A stretch of DNA of 64,000 bases from Hyphomicrobiales bacterium (lineage in GTDB: Bacteria; Pseudomonadota; Alphaproteobacteria; Rhizobiales; Rhizobiaceae): the NCBI GenBank assembly GCA_900471515.1, contig UCFC01000015.1, forward strand, positions 124,001 through 188,000, in the 5' to 3' direction. The notes beneath the pieces are model-generated. The model was not told the DNA's origin. It searched no databases and saw nothing but the letters and a program-made list of their open reading frames with translations. Position numbers and translations under genes: made by a program. The stretch's first letter is position 1. Every line of letters starts with the position of its first letter. This document shows positions 53,759 to 63,384 of this stretch, piece by piece.

Positions 53759-54120
53759 AGAAAAAAGTACTGACGGTGGACGATTCCCGCACCATCCGAA
53801 ACATGCTTCTCGTGACGCTGAACAATGCGGGCTTCGAGACGATCCAGGCTGAAGACGGCGTTGAGGGCCTCGAAGTTCTCGAAGAATCCAATCCCGACGT
53901 CATCGTCACCGACATCAACATGCCGCGCCTCGACGGCTTCGGCTTCATCGAAGGTGTCCGCCGCAACGAGAAATACCGTGCGATCCCGATCCTGGTCCTG
54001 ACGACCGAAAGCGACGCGGAAAAGAAGAACCGCGCCCGCCAGGCCGGTGCCACCGGCTGGATCGTCAAGCCCTTCGACCCCGCCAAGCTCATTGATGCCA
54101 TCGAGCGTGTAACCGCTTAA
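53755..54120 (+). CDS. cheY1: Chemotaxis response regulator CheY1
   Basis: A 121-residue receiver: DDSRTIR, phospho-acceptor Asp53 in VIVTDINMPRLDGFGF, TTESDAE and Lys105-region VKPFD. In Sinorhizobium CheY1 acts as a phosphate sink for the motor-binding CheY2. It overlaps the cheS stop by four bases and is followed 20 bases later by cheA. Confidence 0.93.
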   Translation: MKKKVLTVDDSRTIRNMLLVTLNNAGFETIQAEDGVEGLEVLEESNPDVIVTDINMPRLDGFGFIEGVRRNEKYRAIPILVLTTESDAEKKNRARQAGATGWIVKPFDPAKLIDAIERVTA

Positions 54121-54140
54121 AACGCCCAGGATCTGCTCCT

Positions 54141-56441
54141 ATGGATATGAACGAAATCAAAGAGATCTTTTTCCAGGAGTGCGAGGAACAGCTCGCCGAA
54201 CTGGAATCCGGTCTCCTGAAAATGAATGATGGCGATCGCGACCCGGAAACCGTCAATGCGGTCTTCCGTGCGGTCCATTCGATCAAGGGCGGTGCCGGCG
54301 CCTTTGGCCTGGATGATCTCGTCGCCTTCGCCCACGTCTTTGAGACCACCCTTGATTGCGTTCGTTCCAACAAGCTTGAGCCGACCCAGGACGTCCTGAA
54401 GGTGATGCTGAAGTCGGCCGACGTGCTCGCCGATCTGACCAACGCTGCCCGCGATGGCGGCAGCGTCGACGAAAGCAGAAGCCGCGGCCTCGTCAAGGAA
54501 CTGGAAGCGCTTGCCCATGGCGAGCTGCCGTCTCCCTCGGCAGTTTCCGAGGCGCCCGCGCCGAAGCCGGCCCCGAAGGCCGCTCCCGCTCCGGCTGCTG
54601 CGGCCCCGGCTCCCGCGCCGACCGACGATAGCGGCTTCCAGCCGATCCCCTTCTCCTTCGACGATTTCGGCGGCGAAGAGAAGCCGGTCGATCTGCCGGC
54701 CTACGAAATCACCTTCAAGCCGCGCTTCGAACTCTATTCGAAGGGCAACGACGCCACCCTTCTTCTGCGCGACCTCTCCCGCCTCGGCGAGATGAGCATC
54801 TATTGCAACGCCGATGCCCTGCCGGGCCTCGAGGAGCTCGATCCGGAAGGCGCCTATTTCTTCTGGAACATCACGATCAAGACCGACAAGGGCGAAGACG
54901 CCATCCGCTCGGTCTTCGAATTTGCCGAATGGGATTGCGATCTGACCGTGAAGCCGGCAGAGGACAGCAAGCCGGGCGAGACCAATGACGAACTGCCGAT
55001 GGTCCCGGTTCCGTTCGATCTTTCGATCCTGGACGAAGGCGGCGCCTCCGAAGCGCCGGCCGCTGCCCAGGCCAAGGCCGACGACACCGCTGCTGCCGTT
55101 GCCGCCGCTGAAACGGCGACCAACGTCACGCAGATGGCGGCTGCCGCCGCCCGTGTCGAAAAGAAGGAATCGGCTGCCGCCGCTGCCGCCGCAGCGGCCA
55201 GTGCCGCGGCCCAGAACAATGCCGCTGCCAGCGCCGGCCAGACCATCCGCGTCGATCTCGACCGCGTCGACCGCCTGATCAACCTCGTGGGCGAGCTTGT
55301 CATCAACCAGGCGATGCTTTCCCAGAGCGTCATCGAAAACGATACGACCGGCACGTCCTCCATCAACATGGGCCTCGAAGAGCTGCAGCAGCTCACGCGC
55401 GAGATCCAGGACTCGGTCATGGCGATCCGCGCCCAGCCGGTGAAGCCGGTCTTCCAGCGCATGTCGCGTATCGTTCGCGAAATCGCCGACATGACCGGCA
55501 AGTCGATCCGCCTGATTACCGAAGGTGAAAACACCGAAGTGGACAAGACGGTCATCGACAAGCTGGCCGAGCCGCTGACGCACATGATCCGCAACGCCGT
55601 CGACCACGGTATCGAAACGCCCGAAAAGCGTGCCGCTGCCGGCAAGAACACCGAAGGCACGGTCCGCCTGACGGCAAAGCACCGTTCGGGCCGCATCCTG
55701 ATCGAACTCGCCGACGACGGCGCCGGCATCAACCGCGAAAAGGTCCGCCAGAAGGCGATCGCCAACGAGCTGATCTCGCCCGACGCCAACCTGTCGGATG
55801 AGGAAATCGACAACCTGATCTTCCTGCCGGGCTTCTCCACGGCCGACAAGATCTCCGACATTTCCGGCCGCGGCGTCGGCATGGACGTCGTCAAGCGGTC
55901 GATCCAGGCGCTCGGCGGCCGCATCAACATCACCTCGAAGCCGGGCCAGGGCTCGGTCTTCACCATGAGCCTGCCGCTGACGCTCGCCGTTCTCGACGGC
56001 ATGGTGGTCACGGTCGCCGGCCAGACCCTTGTCGTGCCGCTGACGGCCATCGTCGAAACCCTGCAGCCGGAAGCCGCGTCGATCCATTCCTTCGGCGCCA
56101 ACCATCGCCTGATCTCGATCCGCAACTCCTTCTGCCCGCTGGTCGATGTCGGTCGTATCCTGAACTTCCGCGCCACCCAGGCCAATCCGGTCGAAGGTGT
56201 CGCCCTTCTCGTCGAATCCGAAGGCGGCGGTCAGCGCGCGCTCATGGTCGACGCGATCCAGGGCCAGCGCCAGGTCGTCATCAAGAGCCTCGAGGCGAAC
56301 TACACTCACGTCCCGGGCATCGCCGCTGCAACCATTCTGGGCGATGGCCGCGTGGCCCTCATCCTGGATGTGGACGCAGTCGTCGGCGCCTCGCGCGGTC
56401 AGTCGCTCAAGGCGGAAATGTCTCTGGCGGCAGTAGGATAA
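54141..56441 (+). CDS. cheA: Chemotaxis histidine kinase CheA
   Basis: A 766-residue kinase with P1 (phospho-acceptor His46 in AVHSIKGGAGAFGL), an Ala/Pro linker, a P2-like CheY-binding domain (YEITFKPRFELYSKGNDA), an Ala-rich linker, P3, P4 ATPase (MIRNAVDHGIE, DDGAGINREK, GRGVGMDVVK) and P5 for CheW (C-terminal MVVTVAGQTLVVPLTAIVE). It phosphorylates CheY1, CheY2 and CheB in response to receptors. Short motifs PIPFSF and PVPFDL flank the P2 domain. Confidence 0.97.
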   Translation: MDMNEIKEIFFQECEEQLAELESGLLKMNDGDRDPETVNAVFRAVHSIKGGAGAFGLDDLVAFAHVFETTLDCVRSNKLEPTQDVLKVMLKSADVLADLTNAARDGGSVDESRSRGLVKELEALAHGELPSPSAVSEAPAPKPAPKAAPAPAAAAPAPAPTDDSGFQPIPFSFDDFGGEEKPVDLPAYEITFKPRFELYSKGNDATLLLRDLSRLGEMSIYCNADALPGLEELDPEGAYFFWNITIKTDKGEDAIRSVFEFAEWDCDLTVKPAEDSKPGETNDELPMVPVPFDLSILDEGGASEAPAAAQAKADDTAAAVAAAETATNVTQMAAAAARVEKKESAAAAAAAAASAAAQNNAAASAGQTIRVDLDRVDRLINLVGELVINQAMLSQSVIENDTTGTSSINMGLEELQQLTREIQDSVMAIRAQPVKPVFQRMSRIVREIADMTGKSIRLITEGENTEVDKTVIDKLAEPLTHMIRNAVDHGIETPEKRAAAGKNTEGTVRLTAKHRSGRILIELADDGAGINREKVRQKAIANELISPDANLSDEEIDNLIFLPGFSTADKISDISGRGVGMDVVKRSIQALGGRINITSKPGQGSVFTMSLPLTLAVLDGMVVTVAGQTLVVPLTAIVETLQPEAASIHSFGANHRLISIRNSFCPLVDVGRILNFRATQANPVEGVALLVESEGGGQRALMVDAIQGQRQVVIKSLEANYTHVPGIAAATILGDGRVALILDVDAVVGASRGQSLKAEMSLAAVG

Positions 56442-56447
56442 GAGGCG

Positions 56448-56915
56448 ATGTCGTACACGGCAAAAAATCTGACCCTGGGCGGAAACGAGCTTATCGCATT
56501 TCGCATCGGCGATCAGGAATTCTGCGTGAACATCATGGCGGTCCGCGAAATCCGGGGCTGGACCCCGGCGACCGCGATGCCGCACTCGCCGTCCTATATG
56601 ATCGGCGTCATCAACCTGCGTGGTGCGGTGCTGCCGATCATCGACCTGTCGGCCCGGCTCGGCATGAAGCCGGTTGATCCGACCGCGCGTCACGTCATCA
56701 TCGTTGCCCAGGTCCGCCGCAAGACGGTGGGCCTGCTGGTCGATGCGGTTTCCGACATTCTGACGGTCACTGACGCGGACATCCAGCCGACGCCCGAAGT
56801 GTCCTCCGACCTTCAGCGTCAGTTCGCCCGCGGCATTCTCTCGATCGAGAAGCGAATGATCTGCCTGATCGAACTTGAAGCCCTGTTCCCCGAGACCGAA
56901 AGCGAAGCCGCATGA
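56448..56915 (+). CDS. cheW: Chemotaxis coupling protein CheW
   Basis: A 155-residue CheW domain protein: [39 protein letters not shown] and [12 protein letters not shown] are the usual beta-barrel segments. It bridges receptors and CheA. It starts six bases after cheA stop and overlaps cheR by four bases. Confidence 0.96.
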   Translation: MSYTAKNLTLGGNELIAFRIGDQEFCVNIMAVREIRGWTPATAMPHSPSYMIGVINLRGAVLPIIDLSARLGMKPVDPTARHVIIVAQVRRKTVGLLVDAVSDILTVTDADIQPTPEVSSDLQRQFARGILSIEKRMICLIELEALFPETESEAA

Positions 56916-57823
56916 ATGCACTTGGCCTAAAAGATCAGAGGCAGCCCGGTGCCGACGAGGTTCTGGCGAGCGGCGAATATCCGCTGACGCGCCGCGACCT
57001 CTCGGAAATCGCTGCAATGATCTATTCGGATGCAGGGATCTATCTGAACGAGACGAAGGCCTCGCTGGTCTACTCGCGTCTGTCGAAACACATCCGCAAT
57101 CTCGGCCTTTCGGGATTTCGCGAATATTGCGATCTCGTTGCCTCGCCGGCAGGCGCTGCCGCCCGGCGCGAGATGCTGTCGCACCTGACGACGAACTTCA
57201 CGCGCTTCTTCCGCGAAAACCACCATTTCGAGCACCTGCGCGACCATGTTCTGCCCGATCTCCTGAACCGGGCGCGCGCCGGCGGCCGCGTGCGGATCTG
57301 GTCGGCTGCGTCCTCGGACGGGCAGGAGCCCTATTCGATCGCGCTGACCGTTCTGTCGATGATGCCGAACATCGCCGACTACGACTTCAAGATTCTCGCA
57401 ACCGACATCGATCCGAAGATCCTCGCGATCGCCCGCACCGGCGCCTATGACGAAAACGCGCTGGAGACCGTCTCGCCCGCCATGCGTAAGCAATGGTTTA
57501 CCGAGGTCGAGATGCAGGGACGCCGCAAGTTCCAGGTCGACGACCGCGTGAAGCGCCTGATCACCTACAACGAGCTGAACCTGATGGCGCAATGGCCGTT
57601 CAAGGGCAAGTTCGACGTCATCTTCTGTCGCAACGTCGTCATCTATTTCGACGAGCCGACGCAGATGAAGATCTGGCAGCGCTTCGCCGGCCTGCTGCCG
57701 GAAGGCGGTTATCTCTATATCGGCCACTCCGAGCGCGTCTCGGGCGAGGCCAAGCACGTCTTCGACAATGTCGGTATCACCACCTATCGCTATACGACCA
57801 AGGGTATCGGGAGGAAGGCATGA
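56912..57823 (+). CDS. cheR: Chemoreceptor methyltransferase CheR
   Basis: A 303-residue SAM-dependent methyltransferase. The helical N-domain ([24 protein letters not shown]) is followed by the SAM core with [50 protein letters not shown] and [16 protein letters not shown]. It methylates receptor glutamates in adaptation. Overlaps at both ends (ATGA) show tight coupling. Confidence 0.97.
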   Translation: MNALGLKDQRQPGADEVLASGEYPLTRRDLSEIAAMIYSDAGIYLNETKASLVYSRLSKHIRNLGLSGFREYCDLVASPAGAAARREMLSHLTTNFTRFFRENHHFEHLRDHVLPDLLNRARAGGRVRIWSAASSDGQEPYSIALTVLSMMPNIADYDFKILATDIDPKILAIARTGAYDENALETVSPAMRKQWFTEVEMQGRRKFQVDDRVKRLITYNELNLMAQWPFKGKFDVIFCRNVVIYFDEPTQMKIWQRFAGLLPEGGYLYIGHSERVSGEAKHVFDNVGITTYRYTTKGIGRKA

Positions 57824-58869
57824 GCGCTCCGGCAAGAGTTCTCGTCGTTGACGACTCGCCGACCATGCGCGGCCTGATTTCGGCCGTCCTGAGTTCGGAT
57901 CCCGAAGTCAGCGTCATCGGCCAGGCCGGCGACGCCCTGGAGGCGCGCGAGGCGATCAAGCGGCTGAACCCGGACGTCGTCACGCTCGATATCGAGATGC
58001 CGAACATGAACGGCCTCGATTTCCTCGAAAAGATCATGCGGCTGCGGCCCATGCCCGTCATCATGGTCTCGACCATGACGCATCGCGGCGCGGAGGCGAC
58101 GCTCGCAGCCCTCGAAATCGGCGCTTTCGATTGCGTCGGCAAACCGCAGCCGGGCGAACCGCGCCCCTTCGGCGACCTCGTCGAGAAGGTCAAGGCGGCC
58201 GCCCGCACGCAGCGCAATTTCGGGCAGCCGGCCAAGCCTGCCGCCGTCACGCCGCCGCCCGCCGTCGCCGACTTCCGCGTCGGCCGCAAGATCGTGGCGA
58301 TCGGTTCGTCGACCGGCGGCGTGGAGGCCCTGATCGCCGTGCTGCAGAAATTCCCGGCGAACTGCCCGCCGACCGTCATCACCCAGCATATGCCGCCGAC
58401 CTTCACCAAGAGCTTTGCCGAACGGCTGAACCGCCTGTGTGCGCCGGTGGTGGAAGAAGCGACCGACGGCGCGCGTCTGGAGATCGGCAAGGTCTATCTG
58501 GCGCCCGGCGGCGAACGTCATCTGCAGGTCGCCAACGTATCGGCGCCCTGCTGCCGGCTGGTCGACCGGGGGCCGGTCAACGGCCATCGCCCGTCGGTCG
58601 ACGTGCTCTTCGATTCGGTTGCCGAGCTCGCCGGACGCAATGCGGTCGGGGTGATCCTCACCGGCATGGGTCGCGATGGGGCTGCCGGACTGTTAAAAAT
58701 GCGACACGCAGGGGCCAGAACGCTCGGCCAGAACGAAAAAACCTGCGTTGTTTACGGAATGCCAAGAGTTGCCTACGAACTTGGCGCAGTTGAGCAGCAG
58801 CTCCCGCTTGCTGCTATCGGCGAAGAGATACTGAAAATGACAGCCGCCCGAAAGGAAGGGACCGAATAA
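57820..58869 (+). CDS. cheB: Protein-glutamate methylesterase CheB
   Basis: A 349-residue two-domain protein. The receiver has Asp57 in [17 protein letters not shown]; the esterase has the catalytic Ser in [11 protein letters not shown], His in TQHMPPTFT and Asp in [11 protein letters not shown]. It removes methyl groups from, and deamidates, receptors when phosphorylated by CheA. The start overlaps cheR and has GGGAGGAAGG upstream. Confidence 0.97.
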   Translation: MSAPARVLVVDDSPTMRGLISAVLSSDPEVSVIGQAGDALEAREAIKRLNPDVVTLDIEMPNMNGLDFLEKIMRLRPMPVIMVSTMTHRGAEATLAALEIGAFDCVGKPQPGEPRPFGDLVEKVKAAARTQRNFGQPAKPAAVTPPPAVADFRVGRKIVAIGSSTGGVEALIAVLQKFPANCPPTVITQHMPPTFTKSFAERLNRLCAPVVEEATDGARLEIGKVYLAPGGERHLQVANVSAPCCRLVDRGPVNGHRPSVDVLFDSVAELAGRNAVGVILTGMGRDGAAGLLKMRHAGARTLGQNEKTCVVYGMPRVAYELGAVEQQLPLAAIGEEILKMTAARKEGTE

Positions 58870-59258
58870 TGTCGATCGCGGAGAAAATCAAAGTTCTGAT
58901 CGTTGACGATCAGGTTACGAGCCGCCTGCTGCTCAGCGACGCGCTGACGCAGCTCGGCTTCAAGCAGATCACCTCTGCCGGTGACGGCGAGCAGGGTATG
59001 AAGATCATGGCCGAGCAGCCGCACCACCTCGTGATCTCGGACTTCAACATGCCGAAGATGGATGGCATCGGCTTCCTGCAGGCCGTTCGCAGCAACCCCA
59101 ACACCAAGAAGGCTGCATTCATCATCCTCACGGCACAGGGCGACCGCGCGCTGGTGACGAAAGCTGCCCAGCTCGGGGCAAACAACGTCCTGGCAAAGCC
59201 CTTCACCATCGAAAAGATGAAAGCGGCTATCGAAGCCGTGTTTGGAGCCCTGAAATGA
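58869..59258 (+). CDS. cheY2: Chemotaxis response regulator CheY2
   Basis: A 129-residue receiver: VDDQVTSR, Asp58 in [23 protein letters not shown] and LAKPFTIEK. In Sinorhizobium phosphorylated CheY2 is the one that slows the flagellar motor. Its ATG shares a base with the cheB stop and it overlaps cheD by four bases. Confidence 0.95.
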   Translation: MSIAEKIKVLIVDDQVTSRLLLSDALTQLGFKQITSAGDGEQGMKIMAEQPHHLVISDFNMPKMDGIGFLQAVRSNPNTKKAAFIILTAQGDRALVTKAAQLGANNVLAKPFTIEKMKAAIEAVFGALK

Positions 59259-59809
59259 TCACTGAGGGTACGGCCCGTCGCGTACACATCATCCAGGGTG
59301 AATACAAGGTCCTGAGCGATCCGGATGCGGTGCTCACGACCATCCTTGGCTCGTGCGTGGCAGCCTGCCTCAGAGATCCCGTCGCTGGTGTCGGCGGCAT
59401 GAACCACTTCCTGCTGCCGGGGACAGGCAACACCCCGATGACCGGCGGCGATGCCACGCGATACGGCGTGCATCTCATGGAACTGCTGATCAACGGCCTA
59501 CTGAAACAGGGCGCCCGGCGCGACCGGCTGGAGGCCAAGATATTCGGAGGCGCGAAGACGATCTCGACGTTCTCGAACGTCGGCGAGCAGAACGCGGCCT
59601 TCGCCGTGCAGTTCCTTCGGGATGAAGGCATTCCGGTGGTCGGCTCCAGCACCGGCGGAGAGCATGGACGCAAGATCGAATATTGGCCGGTTTCCGGCCG
59701 TGCCCGGCAATACCCGCTGACCGGTGCCGAAACGCAGCGAACCGTCGCTCTCGAACAGCGTCCCGCCGCTCCGCAGAAGCCCGCCGAAACCAGTATCGAA
59801 TTCTTTTAA
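59255..59809 (+). CDS. cheD: Chemoreceptor glutamine deamidase CheD
   Basis: A 184-residue CheD: catalytic [20 protein letters not shown] (Cys and later His in [10 protein letters not shown]) and [20 protein letters not shown] with the conserved Thr. It converts receptor glutamines to glutamates before methylation. It ends in [11 protein letters not shown], an acidic-aromatic tail. Confidence 0.95.
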   Translation: MITEGTARRVHIIQGEYKVLSDPDAVLTTILGSCVAACLRDPVAGVGGMNHFLLPGTGNTPMTGGDATRYGVHLMELLINGLLKQGARRDRLEAKIFGGAKTISTFSNVGEQNAAFAVQFLRDEGIPVVGSSTGGEHGRKIEYWPVSGRARQYPLTGAETQRTVALEQRPAAPQKPAETSIEFF

Positions 59810-59825
59810 TGGCGAGGATTTTTAT

Positions 59826-60215
59826 ATGACTTTTACACCGATTATCGAGCCGCCGTCGCCGGTTGAGGCGCTGAGCGACATATTGATGCGCATTGTCTCC
59901 GAGCTTCACGACGTCGCCTACCTCATCGAACGGATCGAACCCCAGCTGCTCGAACTGGGCGGCACGGAAATCCTGAACTCTCCCGACAGCATGAAGGTGA
60001 TGCAGGGCATCGATCTTGCCGTGCAGAAATCGCGCGGTCTGGCCGAATTCATCGACACCATCACCGGTGAAATCCCGCAGAGCTGGTCGATCGACGTCGC
60101 CACCGCGCTTAGCCTCGTCAAGCTTGCCGAAATGCAGAAGGCGCTCGGCGGCGGCACCCGTCATGGCCATTCCCAACCGCTCAGCAAGGCCGCCGGCGAC
60201 TTCGATTTCTTCTGA
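59826..60215 (+). CDS. cheT: Chemotaxis accessory protein CheT
   Basis: A 129-residue alphaproteobacterial protein from ATG 59826 (GAGGA upstream). It is mostly helical: LSDILMRIVSELHDVAYLIE, LAVQKSRGLAEFIDTITGE and ATALSLVKLAEMQKALGGG, ending AAGDFDFF. In Sinorhizobium the gene in this place is cheT, which acts in receptor methylation. It has no enzyme motif. It closes the operon, with 114 bases to fliF. Confidence 0.85.
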   Translation: MTFTPIIEPPSPVEALSDILMRIVSELHDVAYLIERIEPQLLELGGTEILNSPDSMKVMQGIDLAVQKSRGLAEFIDTITGEIPQSWSIDVATALSLVKLAEMQKALGGGTRHGHSQPLSKAAGDFDFF

Positions 60216-60329
60216 TCCGGCAATTCATTCCTGCATGCGCCGAACGAAACGCTCGCACAAGTTTCGGCGTCTATTCGTCAAATGAGGCAATAAGCCTGCT
60301 TTGTCTTTGACGGATCGTGCGAGAACAGA

Positions 60330-62027
60330 ATGAATCTGTTAAATCAATTAGTTCAGATCTTTAAGAACTTTGGTTCCCTTGGGCGGACGCGTTTGATGAT
60401 CCTTGGTGGGGTCGGCGCCGCTTCCATCGCAATCATCCTGGCGGCGGCAATTTTCGTCAACAAACCGGCCCAGGAAACGCTCTACGTTGGCCTGGAGACG
60501 CCAGATCTCAACCAGATCAGCATGGCGCTCGCCGAAAGCAATATCGATTTCCAGGTTGGATCGGACGGCTCCAGCATCACCGTACCGGCCGGCATGACGG
60601 GCAAGGCCCGCCTGCTGCTTGCCGAACGCGGTCTGCCGAACAGCGCCAATGCCGGCTACGAACTCTTCGACAATGTCGGTTCGCTCGGCCTCACCTCCTT
60701 CATGCAGGAAGTGACCCGGGTGCGCGCCCTCGAAGGCGAAATCGCCCGCACGATCCAGTCGATCTCGGGCATCACCGCCGCGCGCGTCCACATCGTCATG
60801 CCCGAGGTCGGCAACTTCCGGAAGGCCGAACAGAAGCCGACGGCATCCGTCATGATTCGCGCCAGCGCCGCGACCGGGCGGAACGCTGCCACCTCGATCC
60901 GCCACCTTGTCGCCTCGGCCGTGCCGGGGCTCGACGTCGATGACGTGACGATTCTCGATTCGGCCGGCCAGCTTCTCGCTTCCGGCGACGAAGCCAGCAA
61001 CAGCACGCTGAACCGCTCCCTCAGCATCGTCCAGAACGTGCAGCAGGAAGTCGAATCGAATATCGACAAGGCGCTGGCACCCTTCCTCGGCATGGACAAC
61101 TTCCGCTCCAGCGTCACGGCCAATCTGAACACCGACGCCCAGCAGATCCAGGAAACCGTCTACGATCCGGAATCCAAGGTCGAACGCTCGGTTCGCTCCA
61201 CCAAGGAAAATGCCCAGTCGCAGCAGCGTCAGTCCGACAACGCCACGACGGTCGAGCAGAACATTCCGCAGGCAGCCCCCGATTCCGGCGGCGCGAATGG
61301 TCCGCAGTCGGAGGACAAGTCCGACAAGCGCGAAGAGCAGACCAATTACGAAATCAACAGCAAGACGACAGCCACGACGCGCAACAGCTACCGCGTCGAG
61401 AAGCTCTCCGTCGCCGTCGTCGTCAACAAGGGCCGCATCGCCAAGATGGTGGGCGAGCCGGCCGATCAGGCCAAGATCGACGCCTATCTGGCGGAGATGA
61501 AGAGCATCGTCGCCTCGGCCGCCGGCCTCGATACGAACCGCGGCGACGTGGTCACGGTCACGGCGATGGACTTCCTCGAGAACCAGCTCCTCGACGACGC
61601 CAACAACGGCATCCATGTCATGGATATGCTGAGCCGCAATCTCGCAGGCATCATCAACTCGCTGGCCTTCGTCGCGGTCGCCTTCGTGGTGGTCTGGCTG
61701 GGCGTGCGTCCTCTCCTGCGCACCATCAACGGCTCGGCATCCTCCTCCGCTGCGGTCTTCGGCGACGCAACTCCGGAATCGGCCGGCCTGGAACTGCCGG
61801 ACTTCGCACCGGCGGGTGCTGCCGCCGGCGGCGCGCTCATGGACGGCTTCGGCTCCGACTTCGGCTTCGACAGCACCGAGGATCTGCTCAGCCTCGGCGA
61901 CGACGACGGCAACTTCAACCGCCGCGTCAAGGAAGGCCCGGAACGCAAGCTCGCCCGCATGGTGGAGATCAACGAGGAGCGCGCCGCGAAGATCCTCAGG
62001 AAATGGGCCATCGACGAAGCAGCATGA
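60330..62027 (+). CDS. fliF: Flagellar MS-ring protein FliF
   Basis: A 565-residue membrane protein. Helix one (LMILGGVGAASIAIILAAAI) is followed by the large periplasmic ring-building part (ALEGEIARTIQSISGITAAR, RVHIVMPEV) and helix two (LAFVAVAFVVVWLGVRPLL), then a cytoplasmic tail that binds FliG (KLARMVEINEERAAKILRKW). It forms the first ring of the flagellar base. A strong terminator follows, so visN is a separate unit. Confidence 0.97.
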   Translation: MNLLNQLVQIFKNFGSLGRTRLMILGGVGAASIAIILAAAIFVNKPAQETLYVGLETPDLNQISMALAESNIDFQVGSDGSSITVPAGMTGKARLLLAERGLPNSANAGYELFDNVGSLGLTSFMQEVTRVRALEGEIARTIQSISGITAARVHIVMPEVGNFRKAEQKPTASVMIRASAATGRNAATSIRHLVASAVPGLDVDDVTILDSAGQLLASGDEASNSTLNRSLSIVQNVQQEVESNIDKALAPFLGMDNFRSSVTANLNTDAQQIQETVYDPESKVERSVRSTKENAQSQQRQSDNATTVEQNIPQAAPDSGGANGPQSEDKSDKREEQTNYEINSKTTATTRNSYRVEKLSVAVVVNKGRIAKMVGEPADQAKIDAYLAEMKSIVASAAGLDTNRGDVVTVTAMDFLENQLLDDANNGIHVMDMLSRNLAGIINSLAFVAVAFVVVWLGVRPLLRTINGSASSSAAVFGDATPESAGLELPDFAPAGAAAGGALMDGFGSDFGFDSTEDLLSLGDDDGNFNRRVKEGPERKLARMVEINEERAAKILRKWAIDEAA

Positions 62028-62029
62028 TG

Positions 62030-62055
62030 AAAAGGCCGGGAAACCGGCCTTTTTT
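62030..62055 (+). terminator. Terminator of fliF
   Basis: AAAAGGCCGG-GAAA-CCGGCCTTTT is a ten-pair stem with a GAAA tetraloop, followed by further T residues. It begins three bases after the fliF stop. Confidence 0.92.
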
Positions 62056-62629
62056 CATTTCAGCTGTGGAAAGGTCCGCCGGTAACGGCAACGTTACCCG
62101 CACGCATTGCCGGTTCGCAAGCAGGCCGATTGCGCCATTGCACAGAATGCCGATGTAGAAGTCGCAGGGTGGCGGAATGGCGCCACTCGAACGAGGCTCA
62201 AGCCCTGCATAAGGCGAAAGGCCCAAGTATGTCTCCAGTAAAACAGCAGAGCGTTGCTTTCAGGCGTCTGAAATTTGCTTTCGCCGGGCATTCGGTTGCG
62301 GCGATTCCCTTCCGGGAACTGTGATAATTACGTCATTCGCATCGATAATTCCGCTCGCCGTCACTCGCGCATAAGGCGAGGAACATTGCGGCCAGGGCCA
62401 GAATCATCCTAGCTTCATATATCTTCGCGAGAGTGGAGTGGTGATCGAATCACCGCATGGAAGGCCGCAAAAGTAAATCCCCAGAAGTCGGAGATGGTGA
62501 TTTGCGATGGTTGGCTTACCCTTAAGTGATTCGGAGTGGGATTCGCGTGGGGCATGTGTTTGAATCCCTTTCACAAAAACAGAACTTTTTTGCGGGAATC
62601 GACAGTTTCTCAGCCGCAGGTCACTGCCA
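62056..62629. other. Long intergenic region upstream of visN
   Basis: About 570 bases, lower in GC, with no convincing gene. It holds two perfect small palindromes, GGTAACG-GCAA-CGTTACC (62081-62098) and GGTGAT-CGA-ATCACC (62441-62455), and must contain the visN promoter. An unannotated small RNA is possible. Confidence 0.6.
62441..62455. promoter_or_regulatory. Palindrome GGTGAT-CGA-ATCACC upstream of visN
   Basis: Perfect 15-base palindrome 175 bases before the visN ATG. A possible regulator site; the binding protein is unknown. Confidence 0.3.
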
Positions 62630-63376
62630 ATGGATATGGACATATTTCAGGCGAATAAAGGCGAGAAGCAGATGGCGAACTTCGTCGGCGCCAATGTACC
62701 GGATCTTCTGCCGCGCGATGAACTGATCGATCGCCTTCGCGTCATTGCCGAAACCGGCAAATTGCAGGCCGGCCTGCGGGCGCTGACCGAATATGTCGGC
62801 GCCATGCACTATCTGATGGCGCGCTGCGACCTGATCCAGGAAAGCGGCCTGGACTTCATCGTCTCGTCCGACTGGCCTTTCGATCTGGTGAAGGACGTCG
62901 CCAACGACCTGGTTGCCGGTTACGCGCGTTCGACCGAATTCGAGAAGTGCATGCAGGTGCTGCAGCCGGGCTTCGCGCTCCTGCCCGAAGGCGCCGAACT
63001 GCCCTACGGTGCGAGCCGGCAATATTGCTCGCTGACCTTCAATGTCGGTCGCTCTCGTCTGGCGCTGATGTTCCTGTTCAGGGAAGGCTTCGTGCTTTCG
63101 CCGGAACGCCTTCGCGACGTCGGCCTGCTTGCCGGCTATTTCGCAAGTTTCCTTCGCTGCGGCGGCACGAAGGTCGATCGCGATTTCGAACTGACGGATC
63201 GCGAGCTGGAATGCCTCTTCTGGATCGCCGAAGGCAAGACGAGCGACGAGATCGCCATGATCCTCGGCATCTCCCGCAATACGATCAACAACTACATCAC
63301 CAGCGTGATGCGCAAGACAGCAACGAAGACGCGTTCCGAAGCGATAGCCTTCGCCGTTCGCAACAATCTCGTCTGA
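62630..63376 (+). CDS. visN: LuxR-type flagellar master regulator VisN
   Basis: A 248-residue regulator (S. meliloti VisN is about this length). The HTH is FELTDRELECLFWIAEGKTS followed by DEIAMILGISRNTINNYITS. The N-terminus resembles an autoinducer domain without its ligand motif. ATG 62672 behind GGCGAGAAG is an alternative start. VisN and VisR together act as the top regulators of flagellar and chemotaxis genes in rhizobia. visR follows 8 bases later. Confidence 0.88.
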   Translation: MDMDIFQANKGEKQMANFVGANVPDLLPRDELIDRLRVIAETGKLQAGLRALTEYVGAMHYLMARCDLIQESGLDFIVSSDWPFDLVKDVANDLVAGYARSTEFEKCMQVLQPGFALLPEGAELPYGASRQYCSLTFNVGRSRLALMFLFREGFVLSPERLRDVGLLAGYFASFLRCGGTKVDRDFELTDRELECLFWIAEGKTSDEIAMILGISRNTINNYITSVMRKTATKTRSEAIAFAVRNNLV

Positions 63377-63384
63377 GAGGAATC

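Noticed and set aside
54117..57017. Open frame of 966 codons opposite cheA-cheW-cheR
   Set aside because: It spans three real genes on the other strand and reads as Gly/Asp/Arg/His-rich antisense sequence.
62526..62726. 66-codon open frame overlapping the visN start
   Set aside because: It uses a non-ATG start without ribosome site and overlaps visN in another frame.
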